DNA from: an uncultured Oscillospiraceae bacterium
GTDB taxonomy: Bacteria; Bacillota; Clostridia; Oscillospirales; Acutalibacteraceae
NCBI GenBank assembly: GCA_902492455.1
Contig: CABULH010000001.1
Location: forward strand, 1 to 64,000
Direction: 5' to 3'
DNA: 64,000 bases
The position numbers were made by a program, and so were the translations under genes. Each line of letters begins with the position of its first letter. Position 1 is the first letter of the stretch. A model generated the notes under the pieces. The model ran no database searches. It was given only the letters and a program-made list of their open reading frames with translations, and was not told the origin of the DNA. Of this stretch, positions 43,859 to 52,501 are shown piece by piece.

Positions 43859-44838
43859 TCCGGCTGGAGCGGGAAGAATCCCATTTAAAAGAAAAATCAA
43901 AAACGTGGATATGGCCTGTAGCGGTGATCGCTCTGGGCATAGTGATCCTCATCGCGTATATCGTCTGGTCAAAACAGCCTCTGGACCGTATCCGTCTGTA
44001 TGAGGTGGATGCCGATCCTCAGGCGAATGGGGCGGTGAATTTGACTTATCATCTCCGCTGGGAGGTGCTTAACGACAGCCGGGAAGGCCCTCTTTCCTGG
44101 GTAAGGCTGGGAATGGCCAACCAGGATTTTACGGTTACCGGCTACGGCGGCGACATTCAAGGCGAATATCTCTGGGAACAGGATCCGAATTATGCCAGCT
44201 TTTCCTTGACGAGAAGCTTTCAAAAGGGGGAGACGGCGGATTTCTGGTTCACAGTGGAGCAGCGCCGCCTGCTTTGCCGCAATGAGGAGAATGGGGAGCG
44301 GCCCTATTATGACTTTACGCCGGGATGGTTCAACGGCATCCGGGTGGATGAATATCGGTTTACCTGGGCTGCCGAGGGTGTGGCGGAGCATAATGCCGAC
44401 CGGGAAGAGCGCGGCAGATTGATTTGGGAGGGGACTCTGAAACCGGGAAAGAGCCGCCGCACCACCCTGTATATGGATGCTTCCCGGTTTGTCCAACCGG
44501 AGTTGGCAAACGCCGATTTTGCCGTCGTTCAGGGAAGCGACGGCCCCGGACCCAATGGCGGTGTGATTATGATGATCCTGCTGGGGACGGGCTTTGCCGC
44601 TTATATTCCTTATATGGGACGACGGTCCTACGGCCGGGGCCGGGGCTATTCCGGCTATAGAAGCAGGGGGTTCTTTCATGGCGGCCACGGCGGCGGGTGT
44701 GCTTGTGCCTGCGCCGGATGCGCCTGTGCCTGTGCTTGTGCCGGCGGAGGCCGGGCCGGGTGCAGCGCCAAGGATTTCACCCGCGTTAGGGACCAGAGCA
44801 TGGAGAATGGGCAACAGGGGGAAGAGGACGGAGCGTAG
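43855..44838 (+). CDS. two-pass membrane protein with Cys-Ala repeat tail (candidate modified substrate)
   Basis: 327 residues. TM1 about 17-37, an outer domain about 38-236 (beta-rich, DUF2207-like in feel but not confirmed), TM2 about 237-254, then a basic RRSYGRGRGYSGYRSRG stretch and a GGHGGG run. The tail from 282 carries eight Cys: C282, 284, 286, 289, 291, 293, 295 and 303, mostly separated by single Ala, ending GGGRAGCSAKDF. By the positive-inside rule the tail faces the cytosol, where the radical SAM enzyme can reach it. The start codon overlaps the enzyme stop. It could instead bind metal through the Cys cluster. Confidence 0.75.
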   Translation: MIRLEREESHLKEKSKTWIWPVAVIALGIVILIAYIVWSKQPLDRIRLYEVDADPQANGAVNLTYHLRWEVLNDSREGPLSWVRLGMANQDFTVTGYGGDIQGEYLWEQDPNYASFSLTRSFQKGETADFWFTVEQRRLLCRNEENGERPYYDFTPGWFNGIRVDEYRFTWAAEGVAEHNADREERGRLIWEGTLKPGKSRRTTLYMDASRFVQPELANADFAVVQGSDGPGPNGGVIMMILLGTGFAAYIPYMGRRSYGRGRGYSGYRSRGFFHGGHGGGCACACAGCACACACAGGGRAGCSAKDFTRVRDQSMENGQQGEEDGA

Positions 44839-44866
44839 AAAAAACATTGTTTGAAAAGAATCAGTG

Positions 44867-44900
44867 AAAAGATGCTGCCGGAACGGCGGCATCTTTTTTA
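44867..44900 (+). terminator. terminator of the radical SAM operon
   Basis: AAAGATGCTGCCG pairs with CGGCGGCATCTTT (one G-T pair) around GAA, then T6. The region to 45,044 has no gene. Confidence 0.8.
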
Positions 44901-45044
44901 TATAAGTGGATGAATAAAACGGGAATACCGTAGAAAGGCACATACAAAAGGGAATATATAGCAATTTTGGAAAATTCACCCGAATGCAGCCGGGAATGCT
45001 GGAAAACTGACACATTTTCTTTTGTGAAATTCCCTCTCCGGCTC

Positions 45045-45073
45045 TTGCATTTTCCGGCGAATGCCTTTATAAT
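45045..45073 (+). promoter_or_regulatory. promoter of the mra/dcw cluster
   Basis: TTGCAT, 17 bp, TATAAT, immediately upstream of the MraZ box array. Confidence 0.75.
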
Positions 45074-45081
45074 GGCATTAT

Positions 45082-45117
45082 GTGGTGAAAAGTGCATCGA
45101 AGTGGTGACTAGTGGTG
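45082..45117 (+). promoter_or_regulatory. MraZ operator (GTGGTG boxes every 10 bp)
   Basis: GTGGTG occurs at 45,082, 45,102 and 45,112, with a degenerate GTGCAT at 45,092, giving four sites at exact 10-bp steps. MraZ is known to bind such direct repeats upstream of its own gene. Confidence 0.8.
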
Positions 45118-45127
45118 GATTTCAACT

Positions 45128-45148
45128 TTTTCCACAGAGTTTTCCACA
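45128..45148 (+). promoter_or_regulatory. two DnaA-box-like sites in the mraZ leader
   Basis: TTTTCCACA at 45,128-45,136 and again at 45,140-45,148, both fitting the relaxed DnaA box TTWTNCACA, same orientation, 12 bp apart. Confidence 0.45.
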
Positions 45149-45196
45149 GCCACATGTTAACACGAGTATAAACCCGAAGATGTCGAGGACTGACGT

Positions 45197-45616
45197 ATGC
45201 TCTATGGTCGCTTCCAACATAATATCGATGCCAAGGGGCGCATCTTTGTGCCTGCGAAGCTGAGAGAGAAGCTGGGTGATGGGTTCATCGCCGCGGCCGT
45301 GATGGATCATTGCGTCAGTCTGTATTCCATGGAGGAGTGGGACAAGCTTCAGCAAGGGCTGGCGGATATGCCCATGACCAAGGCGCGCAAACTCCAGCGG
45401 TACCTGTCGGCCAACGCCTGTGATGTGCAGGTGGATGCCCAGGGGCGGATCCTGCTGCCCCGGCACCTGTTGGATTACGCCCGTCTTGAAAAGGAAGCCC
45501 TGGTGGTGGGCGCGGGCAACCGCGCGGAAATCTGGAATCCCGCGGCCTATGAGGAAGACATCGGCGACATGTCATCCGATGAGGTGGAAGCGGCGTTCAT
45601 GGAGCTGGGTTTCTGA
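45197..45616 (+). CDS. mraZ: transcriptional regulator MraZ
   Basis: 139 residues, two SpoVT/AbrB-type swapped-hairpin repeats: MLYGRFQHNIDAKGRIFVPAK and the second NACDVQVDAQGRILLPRHLL, each with the DxKGR/DxQGR motif. It forms a ring and binds the GTGGTG direct repeats in its own promoter. It is the first gene of the division/wall cluster and overlaps nothing; rsmH starts 1 bp after its stop. Confidence 0.96.
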   Translation: MLYGRFQHNIDAKGRIFVPAKLREKLGDGFIAAAVMDHCVSLYSMEEWDKLQQGLADMPMTKARKLQRYLSANACDVQVDAQGRILLPRHLLDYARLEKEALVVGAGNRAEIWNPAAYEEDIGDMSSDEVEAAFMELGF

Positions 45617-45617
45617 G

Positions 45618-46577
45618 ATGACGGAAAAGAAAAACTTTGCCACGCAATATCACCGCCCTGTTCTGCTGGATGAGACTCTGGCGGCGCTGGACATCCGGCC
45701 GGACAGTGTTTATCTGGATGGTACGGCGGGAGGCGGAGGCCACTCCACAGCCATTGCGTCTCGTTTAACCACTGGTCGTCTCATTGCTCTGGATCAGGAC
45801 CCCGATGCGGTGCGGGAGGCATCCCGCCGGCTGGAAGGCTTGCCTGCGGTGGTGGTGCGGTCCAACTTCACCGCCATGGATCAGGTGCTGGAAGAGTTGG
45901 GCGTGAAAGCGGTAGACGGCATTCTTCTGGACATCGGCGTCTCTTCTCATCAGCTGGATGCACCGGAACGGGGCTTTTCCTACCATCACGACGCGCCGCT
46001 GGACATGCGGATGAGTCAGAGCGGTTCCACGGCGGCAGAGCTGGTGAACAGCTTGTCTGCGGAAGAGCTGGCGGATATCTTTTTCCGCTTCGGGGAAGAG
46101 AAGTTCTCCCGGCCCATCGCCCGGGCTATTGTCCGGGAACGGGCGGCAGAACCCATCGTCACCACCGGCCGATTGGCCGAGATTATTAAAAGCGCTGTTC
46201 CCGCGGCGGTCAGACGGGAGGGCCATCCCGCCCGCCAGGTATTTCAGGCGCTGCGCATCGCGGTGAATGGGGAACTGGACTGTCTCTCTGCCGCGCTGGA
46301 TACCGCCTTTGACTGCCTGAAGGAAGGCGGCCGTTTGGCGGTGATCACCTTTCATTCGCTGGAAGATCGCTTGGTTAAACAGCGGTTCGCCGCCTGGCGG
46401 CAGGGCTGCGTCTGCCCACCGGATTTTCCGGTCTGCGTGTGCGGTCGTACACCAGCGGCGGAGCCGATACTACGTAAACCGGCGCAGGCATCGCCGGCGG
46501 AACTTAAGGAAAATCCCCGGGCTCGCAGCGCTAAATTGCGGTGTGTCCGGCGGCTGCACGCTCGATATAAAGACTAA
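45618..46577 (+). CDS. rsmH: 16S rRNA m4C1402 methyltransferase
   Basis: 319 residues. The N-terminal YHRPVLLDETLAAL, the SAM-binding loop VYLDGTAGGGGHSTAI and the ILLDIGVSSHQLDAPERGFSY motif are diagnostic. The insertion domain and the C-terminal VITFHSLEDRLVKQRF block are present. It methylates N4 of C1402 with RsmI. Start chosen at the ATG just after mraZ, giving the normal length. Confidence 0.97.
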   Translation: MTEKKNFATQYHRPVLLDETLAALDIRPDSVYLDGTAGGGGHSTAIASRLTTGRLIALDQDPDAVREASRRLEGLPAVVVRSNFTAMDQVLEELGVKAVDGILLDIGVSSHQLDAPERGFSYHHDAPLDMRMSQSGSTAAELVNSLSAEELADIFFRFGEEKFSRPIARAIVRERAAEPIVTTGRLAEIIKSAVPAAVRREGHPARQVFQALRIAVNGELDCLSAALDTAFDCLKEGGRLAVITFHSLEDRLVKQRFAAWRQGCVCPPDFPVCVCGRTPAAEPILRKPAQASPAELKENPRARSAKLRCVRRLHARYKD

Positions 46578-46604
46578 AGAGAAGTTGAAAAAGGAGGAAG
46601 CGTC

Positions 46605-47108
46605 ATGGCGATTCATTCCCCTGGAAGTGAAGCCTATGATCTGTCGCTTTTTGAGCCGAAGGAAGATAAGATCATCAAGCTTAAGCCCAACAAAAAGCTG
46701 GAAAAAGTCCAAAAGCGCCGGCTGAAGGTGCAGTCTCTGCTGAATACCGCTCTGACGCTTTTTGTGGCGGCTCTCTTGGTAACGGTAATCGGCAGTATGA
46801 TCACCACCCGGGTGCAGCTGACCGAACAGAACAAGCTCATCAGCCAGAAACAGCAGCAGTTGGACGAGCTGAAAAGCGAATATAAGCAATTGAATGCTGA
46901 GTTGGCAGCCAAAACCTCCGCCCAGAGCGTGGATGCCTATGCCCAGGAACATGGGATGCAGAAGATAGAATCCGGGCAGATTGAGTATTTCACGGTGGAC
47001 GGCGGCGATAAGGTGGAGCTGCCGGACGAAGGCTCTCAGAGCTGGTGGGAAAAAATCGGGAGCTCCATTACAAATTTTTTCTCTCAGTTGGCATACCTGT
47101 TTAACTAG
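46605..47108 (+). CDS. ftsL: FtsL-like cell division protein
   Basis: 167 residues. A cytoplasmic basic N-terminus (about 1-45) is followed by one membrane helix (TALTLFVAALLVTVIGSMI, about 47-66), then a coiled coil (LISQKQQQLDELKSEYKQL) and a short C-terminal domain ending in Trp/Phe-rich WWEKIGSSITNFFSQLAYLF. Bitopic shape and position between rsmH and the PBP gene identify FtsL. It complexes with DivIB/FtsQ and DivIC. The C-terminal extension is longer than in B. subtilis. AAGGAGG precedes the ATG. Confidence 0.85.
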   Translation: MAIHSPGSEAYDLSLFEPKEDKIIKLKPNKKLEKVQKRRLKVQSLLNTALTLFVAALLVTVIGSMITTRVQLTEQNKLISQKQQQLDELKSEYKQLNAELAAKTSAQSVDAYAQEHGMQKIESGQIEYFTVDGGDKVELPDEGSQSWWEKIGSSITNFFSQLAYLFN

Positions 47109-47173
47109 CACAATAAGTATGATGTGGAGGGCCGCGTGCGGCAACAGGCGCCCCTCCGCGCGGGGATAGATGC

Positions 47174-47209
47174 CGAGAGTTGGGATGAGAGATCGCAACT
47201 CTCGTTTTT
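47174..47209 (+). terminator. terminator/attenuator between ftsL and the PBP gene
   Basis: CGAGAGTTG pairs with CAACTCTCG around GGATGAGAGATCG, followed by TTTTT. It lies inside the division cluster, upstream of the PBP start. Confidence 0.7.
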
Positions 47210-47300
47210 CATCTGCGGGGAAGGGCGTCGGCAGCAATCTCTTTCGACTTGGGCCATGGCGCATCCTGCCGATCATGGCCTGGAAAGGCAGGGACTCCAG

Positions 47301-49568
47301 TTGGCAAAATCGGTAAAACAGGACGTAACAACCAAGGCGCCGACCAGGCAGATGTGGCGGCGGTCTATGATCATTCTGGTGGTGATCGTGGGCTTCTGCT
47401 TTTCCGCCATAGTCGGCAAGCTGGCGGTTCTGCAGATCGTTCAGACAGATGAGTGGCAAAAAAAAGCGGTATCCCAGCAGCTCAGCGACAGTGAGATTTC
47501 CCCCAACCGGGGATCCATCTACGATGCCAATATGAAGCTGCTGGCGGGCTCCGCCGAAGTGGGGACTATCATCATGTCTCCCCATAACATACCGGATGAC
47601 GAGGCGGTGCGCACCAAAATCGCCGACGAGCTTTCCGTATTGCTGGAGGTGGACCGGGAACGGCTGTATAAACAGACGCTTAAGGTTAACTCCCAATACG
47701 AAATTATTAAAAAGAAGATTGAGAAAGATCTGGTGGAGACCTTCATTCAGTGGGTGGAGGACAACGGCTTCGGCAGCACGGGCATCTTTCGGATTATAAC
47801 GGATTATAAACGGTATTATCCCAGCGGCACCCTGCTTTCCAGCGTTCTGGGCTTCGTCAACGCAGAGAACAAGGGCGGCGAAGGTTTGGAGGCTTATTAC
47901 AACGATGTGCTGTCGGGAAAACCCGGCCGGATCGTGACCGCCCAGAACGGTTGGGGCGAAGAAATGCCCACTTCCCTGAAATATGAAAGCACCATCGATG
48001 CGGAGCAGGGGCGTTCTCTGGTGCTTACCATCGATCAGTCGGTACAGAATTTCGCGGAAAAGTATCTGGAAGTGGCCGTTAAGGAAACCGGCAGTACGAA
48101 CCGGGGCATCTGTATTGTGATGGAGGTGGACACCGGCGCCATTTTAGCCATGGCCACCAAGGGAGATTACGATCCCAATGAGTATCAGGTGATTGCAGAT
48201 CCGGATATAGCGGCTCAGATCGCACTGTTATCCGGTGACGAAAAATCCAAAGCGCTTCAGGATGCCCAGTGGAAGCAGTGGAAAAACAAGCCGGTAACGG
48301 ATTACTATGAACCCGGTTCTGTTTTCAAAACCTTCACCGCCGCTATGGCGCTGGAAGAGGGAATCGCCGACGAGCATACCACCTTCAACTGCCCTGGCTA
48401 TCTGGTAGTAGAAGGCACGCGGATCAAATGCCACGTCGGAACCCCGGGCCATGGACAGGTGGATTTCCCAGGGGCCATATCCAAATCCTGCAATCCCTAT
48501 TTCATGCAGTTGGGCGCGAAGATCGGCCGTCATCTTTTCTTTAAATACTACACTGGTTTTGGTTTTACTGAAAAAACCGGTATTGATATGCTGGGCGAGG
48601 CTCGGATCACCTCTGATCTTTATCATCCGGAGGAAGGCCCCAACGGCTTGAATCCCGTGGAATTGGCCACCTGCTCCATCGGTCAGACCTTTAAGGTCAC
48701 CCCCATCCAGATGATCACCGCCATGGCGGCGGTGGCCAACGGCGGGCGGCTGATGCAGCCTTATGTGGTGCAGCAGATTCTGGATGAAGAGGGCAACGTA
48801 GTGCAGAAAACCGAACCCACCGTCAAGCGGCAGGTGATCTCCGCCAGCACCTCCCAGCGCCTGGCCACGATGATGGCGGCCAGCGTCAACGGCGGCGGCG
48901 CGAAAAACGCTTATGTGCCTGGCTACCGGGTGGCTGGCAAGACCGGTACCGCCGACAAAACCGAAACCAAGCGGGACGTTTGGGCCTCCTTCTCCGGCTT
49001 TGCGCCGGCGGACGATCCCAAGGTAGCGATTCTGGTCATGCTGGATGAGCCTCAGTGCGCTGTCCGCTTCGGCGGCACCATTTCGGCGCCTGTGGCCCAG
49101 AAGGTTCTCAACGATACGCTGCCCTATTTGGGGATCGAACCCAAATATACGGAAGAGGAAATTGCCAACATGAGCCGCACCACCCCCAAGGTGGAAGGGG
49201 ATTCGGTCAGCACCGCGCAAAACAAGCTGGCGAATCTGGGGCTGGAATACAAGGTGATGGGTTCCGGCGGCACCGTAATCAAGCAGGTGCCGGAATCAGG
49301 GAAATCCATTCCCAAGGGCGGAACGGTGGTGCTGTATACCGAAGAGGATACGACGCCGAAAACAGCCAAGGTGCCGGATTTCAAGGGTATGACTGTTTCT
49401 CGGGCCAATGCCGCCGCTGTCAACGCCGGGCTGAATATCCAGCTGTCCGGGCTGGGACTCAGCAGCGGCGAGGCCAAGGCATCCGGGCAGAGCCTGGCGG
49501 CAGGCACGGAGGTTCCTATCGGCACGGTAGTTACGGTAGAATTTGTTTATGAGGACAATATCGAGTAG
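47301..49568 (+). CDS. ftsI: division penicillin-binding protein with PASTA domains (FtsI/SpoVD-type)
   Basis: 755 residues. A short cytoplasmic N-terminus, membrane helix (SMIILVVIVGFCFSAIVG), then PBP dimerisation domain, transpeptidase domain and two C-terminal PASTA domains. Catalytic motifs: SVFK in EPGSVFKTFTAAM (SxxK), SCN in SKSCNPYF (SxN) and KTG in VAGKTGTADKT. The TTG start is preceded by AGGGA; no ATG with a ribosome site lies near, and further upstream is the terminator. SpoVD has one PASTA, this has two. It cross-links septal peptidoglycan with FtsW; whether it serves division or spore cortex cannot be told. Confidence 0.93.
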   Translation: MAKSVKQDVTTKAPTRQMWRRSMIILVVIVGFCFSAIVGKLAVLQIVQTDEWQKKAVSQQLSDSEISPNRGSIYDANMKLLAGSAEVGTIIMSPHNIPDDEAVRTKIADELSVLLEVDRERLYKQTLKVNSQYEIIKKKIEKDLVETFIQWVEDNGFGSTGIFRIITDYKRYYPSGTLLSSVLGFVNAENKGGEGLEAYYNDVLSGKPGRIVTAQNGWGEEMPTSLKYESTIDAEQGRSLVLTIDQSVQNFAEKYLEVAVKETGSTNRGICIVMEVDTGAILAMATKGDYDPNEYQVIADPDIAAQIALLSGDEKSKALQDAQWKQWKNKPVTDYYEPGSVFKTFTAAMALEEGIADEHTTFNCPGYLVVEGTRIKCHVGTPGHGQVDFPGAISKSCNPYFMQLGAKIGRHLFFKYYTGFGFTEKTGIDMLGEARITSDLYHPEEGPNGLNPVELATCSIGQTFKVTPIQMITAMAAVANGGRLMQPYVVQQILDEEGNVVQKTEPTVKRQVISASTSQRLATMMAASVNGGGAKNAYVPGYRVAGKTGTADKTETKRDVWASFSGFAPADDPKVAILVMLDEPQCAVRFGGTISAPVAQKVLNDTLPYLGIEPKYTEEEIANMSRTTPKVEGDSVSTAQNKLANLGLEYKVMGSGGTVIKQVPESGKSIPKGGTVVLYTEEDTTPKTAKVPDFKGMTVSRANAAAVNAGLNIQLSGLGLSSGEAKASGQSLAAGTEVPIGTVVTVEFVYEDNIE

Positions 49569-49668
49569 CTTTTTTGTCCATACTACTAGAATAAACCCCA
49601 TAATGAAAGCGGGCCGCGGGAGGGAAAAGGTTCTCTCCCTGCCCGGCTGTAAAGGGAGGGTCCAAAAC

Positions 49669-51099
49669 ATGAAGCTGTCACAGCTAATGAAGGGTCTGGA
49701 TGTGATCGATACCAACGGCGAACTGGAAATAGAGGGCATTACCTGCGATTCCCGGCGGGTAAAACCTGGCTGGGCCTTTGTCTGTATCGAGGGAACGGCG
49801 GCGGATGGCCACGATTTTGCGGAAAAGGCGGCCCAGGACGGCGCCGCTCTGGTGGTGGCGCAGCGGGATTTGGGTCTCGATTGCCAGCTGCTGGTGCCTT
49901 CCACCCGCCGCGCCTGGGCGCGGATGAGTGCCAACTGGTTTGGGAATCCCGCTGATAAGCTGCATTTGGTGGGAATCACCGGAACCAATGGCAAAACCTC
50001 CACCACGTATATGCTCAAGGCGATTATGGAGGCCTGCGGCTATAAGGTGGGTCTCATCGGCACAATTCAGAATATGATTGGCGAACGGGTGCTGCCCGCC
50101 GGACATACCACGCCGGACCCCTACGATCTGCAGAGCATGCTGGCGCTGATGGCGGCGGAAGGGTGCACTTATGCGGTGATGGAGGTCTCCTCCCACGCTC
50201 TGGATCAGGACCGAGTGGAGGGCTGTACCTTCGATGCGGCGGTTTTCACCAATCTGACCCAGGATCATCTGGATTACCACAAAACCATGGAAAATTATCT
50301 CGCCGCCAAAAAGCGGCTGTTCACCATGTGCCGCACCGGTATCGTCAATATGGACGATGAATGGAGCCGGCAGCTCGCCGAAGGTCTCGGCTGCCGGCTG
50401 GTGACCTATTCCGCCGGCAATGATGAGGCGGATTACACCGCCCGGAACATCCGGGGCCGGGCAGACGGGGTGGATTTCGAACTGGTGGGCACCGGCGTGA
50501 TCGGCCGGGTACGGCTGGGAATTCCGGGGGATTTCTCCGTGTATAACGCCTTGGCGGCCGCCTCCTGCGCGTTGACGCTGGGGATGCCCTTCGCCAAGGT
50601 GGTGGATGCGTTGTCCGCGGCGCCGGGGGTTAAGGGAAGGGCGGAGATCGTTCCCACCGGCCGGGATTTCACCGTGGTGATCGATTATGCCCATACGCCG
50701 GACGGTCTGCAGAATATCTGCGAAACCATGAAGAAGTGTACCGAGGGGCGCTTAATCACCGTCTTTGGCTGCGGCGGAGATCGGGACAAAGGCAAGCGTC
50801 CCAAGATGGGCGCCATTGCCGCCGCGCTTTCCGATTATCTGGTTATTACATCCGATAATCCCCGTACGGAAGAGCCGGGCGCCATTATTCAGGATATTCT
50901 GGAAGGGCTGCAGGGCAGCAAGACGCCCTATACGGTGATCGAAAACCGTCCGGAAGCGATTCGCTGGGCGGTGGCTCACGCCAAGCCCGGCGACACGGTG
51001 CTATTGGCAGGCAAGGGACATGAAACCTATCAGATTCTCCACACCGGTATCATCCATCTGGATGAACGGGAGGTTGTGGCGGAGGCCTTGAAGGAATGA
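49669..51099 (+). CDS. murE: UDP-MurNAc-L-Ala-D-Glu:meso-DAP ligase
   Basis: Adds the third amino acid to the peptidoglycan stem. 476 residues. The ATP loop GITGTNGKTSTTYML, the carbamylated-Lys region and the C-terminal SDNPRTEEP motif are visible. DNPR is the meso-diaminopimelate signature, so the wall is DAP-type rather than Lys-type. Start chosen at the ATG with AAAGGGAGGG upstream; the upstream frame overlaps the PBP gene. It is followed not by murF but by a 300-bp structured gap. Confidence 0.97.
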   Translation: MKLSQLMKGLDVIDTNGELEIEGITCDSRRVKPGWAFVCIEGTAADGHDFAEKAAQDGAALVVAQRDLGLDCQLLVPSTRRAWARMSANWFGNPADKLHLVGITGTNGKTSTTYMLKAIMEACGYKVGLIGTIQNMIGERVLPAGHTTPDPYDLQSMLALMAAEGCTYAVMEVSSHALDQDRVEGCTFDAAVFTNLTQDHLDYHKTMENYLAAKKRLFTMCRTGIVNMDDEWSRQLAEGLGCRLVTYSAGNDEADYTARNIRGRADGVDFELVGTGVIGRVRLGIPGDFSVYNALAAASCALTLGMPFAKVVDALSAAPGVKGRAEIVPTGRDFTVVIDYAHTPDGLQNICETMKKCTEGRLITVFGCGGDRDKGKRPKMGAIAAALSDYLVITSDNPRTEEPGAIIQDILEGLQGSKTPYTVIENRPEAIRWAVAHAKPGDTVLLAGKGHETYQILHTGIIHLDEREVVAEALKE

Positions 51100-51399
51100 A
51101 AACGATGAGACGGGCGGAGCGACGGTGTGGCTGGAGAGAACTTACCACCTTCCCGTCCCGACCGGCTCCTTGTTCTCATCGTTTATAGGCTGCCGTCAAA
51201 TCCGCAGGACGGCCTAAGTCAACATGTAAGGATTGCGATTTATCAATCCTTGCATCTGGACGAAGGGAAACACCTGGAATCCGCTTGGCGGTGTGTTTTG
51301 CTCGTTCAGCAGACGGGAAATAAGAGTGGGCGGCCCGGCCGCCGGCTGCGCGGGATTCGTGGGAATCCGGTGCGGCGAGTTCGTACAGGAAGGTAGATA
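51100..51399 (+). other. structured noncoding gap between murE and mraY
   Basis: 300 bp with no convincing gene, where murF usually lies. 51,100-51,110 and 51,174-51,184 form a perfect 11-bp closing stem (AAACGATGAGA/TCTCATCGTTT) around inner stems (GACGGG/CCCGTC, GGAGC/GGCTCC). A second hairpin (AAGGATTG/CAATCCTT) is at about 51,229-51,253, and GC-rich pairing precedes the mraY site. An 89-codon open frame across it is Arg-rich, lacks a ribosome site and is rejected. Confidence 0.5.
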
Positions 51400-52425
51400 A
51401 TGGGTATGGATGCGATGGGGATAACCGTGGTGGCAGCTACGGCTCTGGCGGCTTTTTTGGTTTCCGCTCTGCTGGGAAAAAAGCTGATACCAGTGCTGCA
51501 CAGGCTGAAATTCGGCCAGACAATCCGGGATATCGGACCGGCCTGGCATAAGAACAAGCAGGGAACCCCCACTATGGGCGGCGTCCTGTTTATTCTGGGG
51601 ATGGTGGCCGCGCTGGTTGCCGCCGTACTGGTATGTGATCTCTTCCTGCCCATCAAAATATTCAATGTGGAATCCGGTGTCAATCAGCTGCTGCTGACCC
51701 GGCTGGTCGCCGGTGTGTTGATGGCGCTTTGCTGTGGCGGCATTGGTTTTATGGACGATTACATCAAGGTTGTGAAGAAGCGGAATCTGGGTCTCACCAG
51801 CGGCCAAAAGATGTTTGCTCAGCTGCTGGTGGCGGCGGGATATGCTCTTTCTCTTTATCTGGCAGGAGGCACAGCTGTGGAGGTCCCTTTTGTCGGAGAG
51901 GTGGATTTTGGCCTGTGGTTCATTCCCTTTTGCATGTTTGTGGTGGTAGCCACCTCCAATGCCACCAATCTGACCGACGGCATCGACGGGCTTTGCGGAA
52001 CCGTGAGCTTTGTGGTTTCGCTCTTTTTCCTGGTGGCGGCCGGTATCACCGGCTATTTTGCCCAGGGGTTGGTGGCTGCGGCCATGGCGGGCGGCCTGGC
52101 GGGCTTTCTGCTGTGGAATCTGCATCCGGCTAAAGTATTCATGGGCGATACCGGTTCTCTCTTTATCGGCGGGGTACTGTGTGCCTTAGCATTCGGCATC
52201 AACCGGCCCCTGCTGCTGATCCCGGCAGGAATCGTGTATATTCTGGAAACCCTTTCCGATATCCTGCAGGTTGGGTATTTCAAGCTGACCCACGGCAAGC
52301 GGCTGTTTAAAATGGCGCCGCTGCACCACCATTTTGAGATGTCCGGCTGGAGCGAGAATAAAATCGTGGTGGTGTTTTCCCTGCTGGCGGTGATCGGCTG
52401 CCTAGCGGCCGGAATGCTGCTGTAA
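51400..52425 (+). CDS. mraY: phospho-MurNAc-pentapeptide transferase
   Basis: Makes lipid I at the membrane. 341 residues, ten membrane helices. Signatures: KNKQGTPTMGGVLFI, GFMDDYIKV, SNATNLTDGIDGLCG (catalytic Asp region) and the C-terminal KMAPLHHHFEMSGWSE. AGGAAGGT lies before the ATG. It is preceded by the structured gap and followed by ftsW after 76 bp, without murD between. Confidence 0.98.
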   Translation: MGMDAMGITVVAATALAAFLVSALLGKKLIPVLHRLKFGQTIRDIGPAWHKNKQGTPTMGGVLFILGMVAALVAAVLVCDLFLPIKIFNVESGVNQLLLTRLVAGVLMALCCGGIGFMDDYIKVVKKRNLGLTSGQKMFAQLLVAAGYALSLYLAGGTAVEVPFVGEVDFGLWFIPFCMFVVVATSNATNLTDGIDGLCGTVSFVVSLFFLVAAGITGYFAQGLVAAAMAGGLAGFLLWNLHPAKVFMGDTGSLFIGGVLCALAFGINRPLLLIPAGIVYILETLSDILQVGYFKLTHGKRLFKMAPLHHHFEMSGWSENKIVVVFSLLAVIGCLAAGMLL

Positions 52426-52501
52426 AATGCTCTCGGACGCATAATCCCTGGCAATTGCCGTATACTGTAAAGAAGAAATTCCTGCGGAAGGAGGAATGAA
52501 C

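Noticed and set aside
44692..44770. Cys-Ala repeat tail as a low-complexity frame error or antisense shadow
   Set aside because: The frame is continuous with two membrane segments and a coupled start codon, and the tail ends with a non-repetitive segment and normal stop; I keep it as real.
51127..51396. An 89-codon frame between murE and mraY that might replace murF
   Set aside because: No ribosome site, Arg-rich composition and stable RNA stems through it; nothing in it resembles an ATP ligase.
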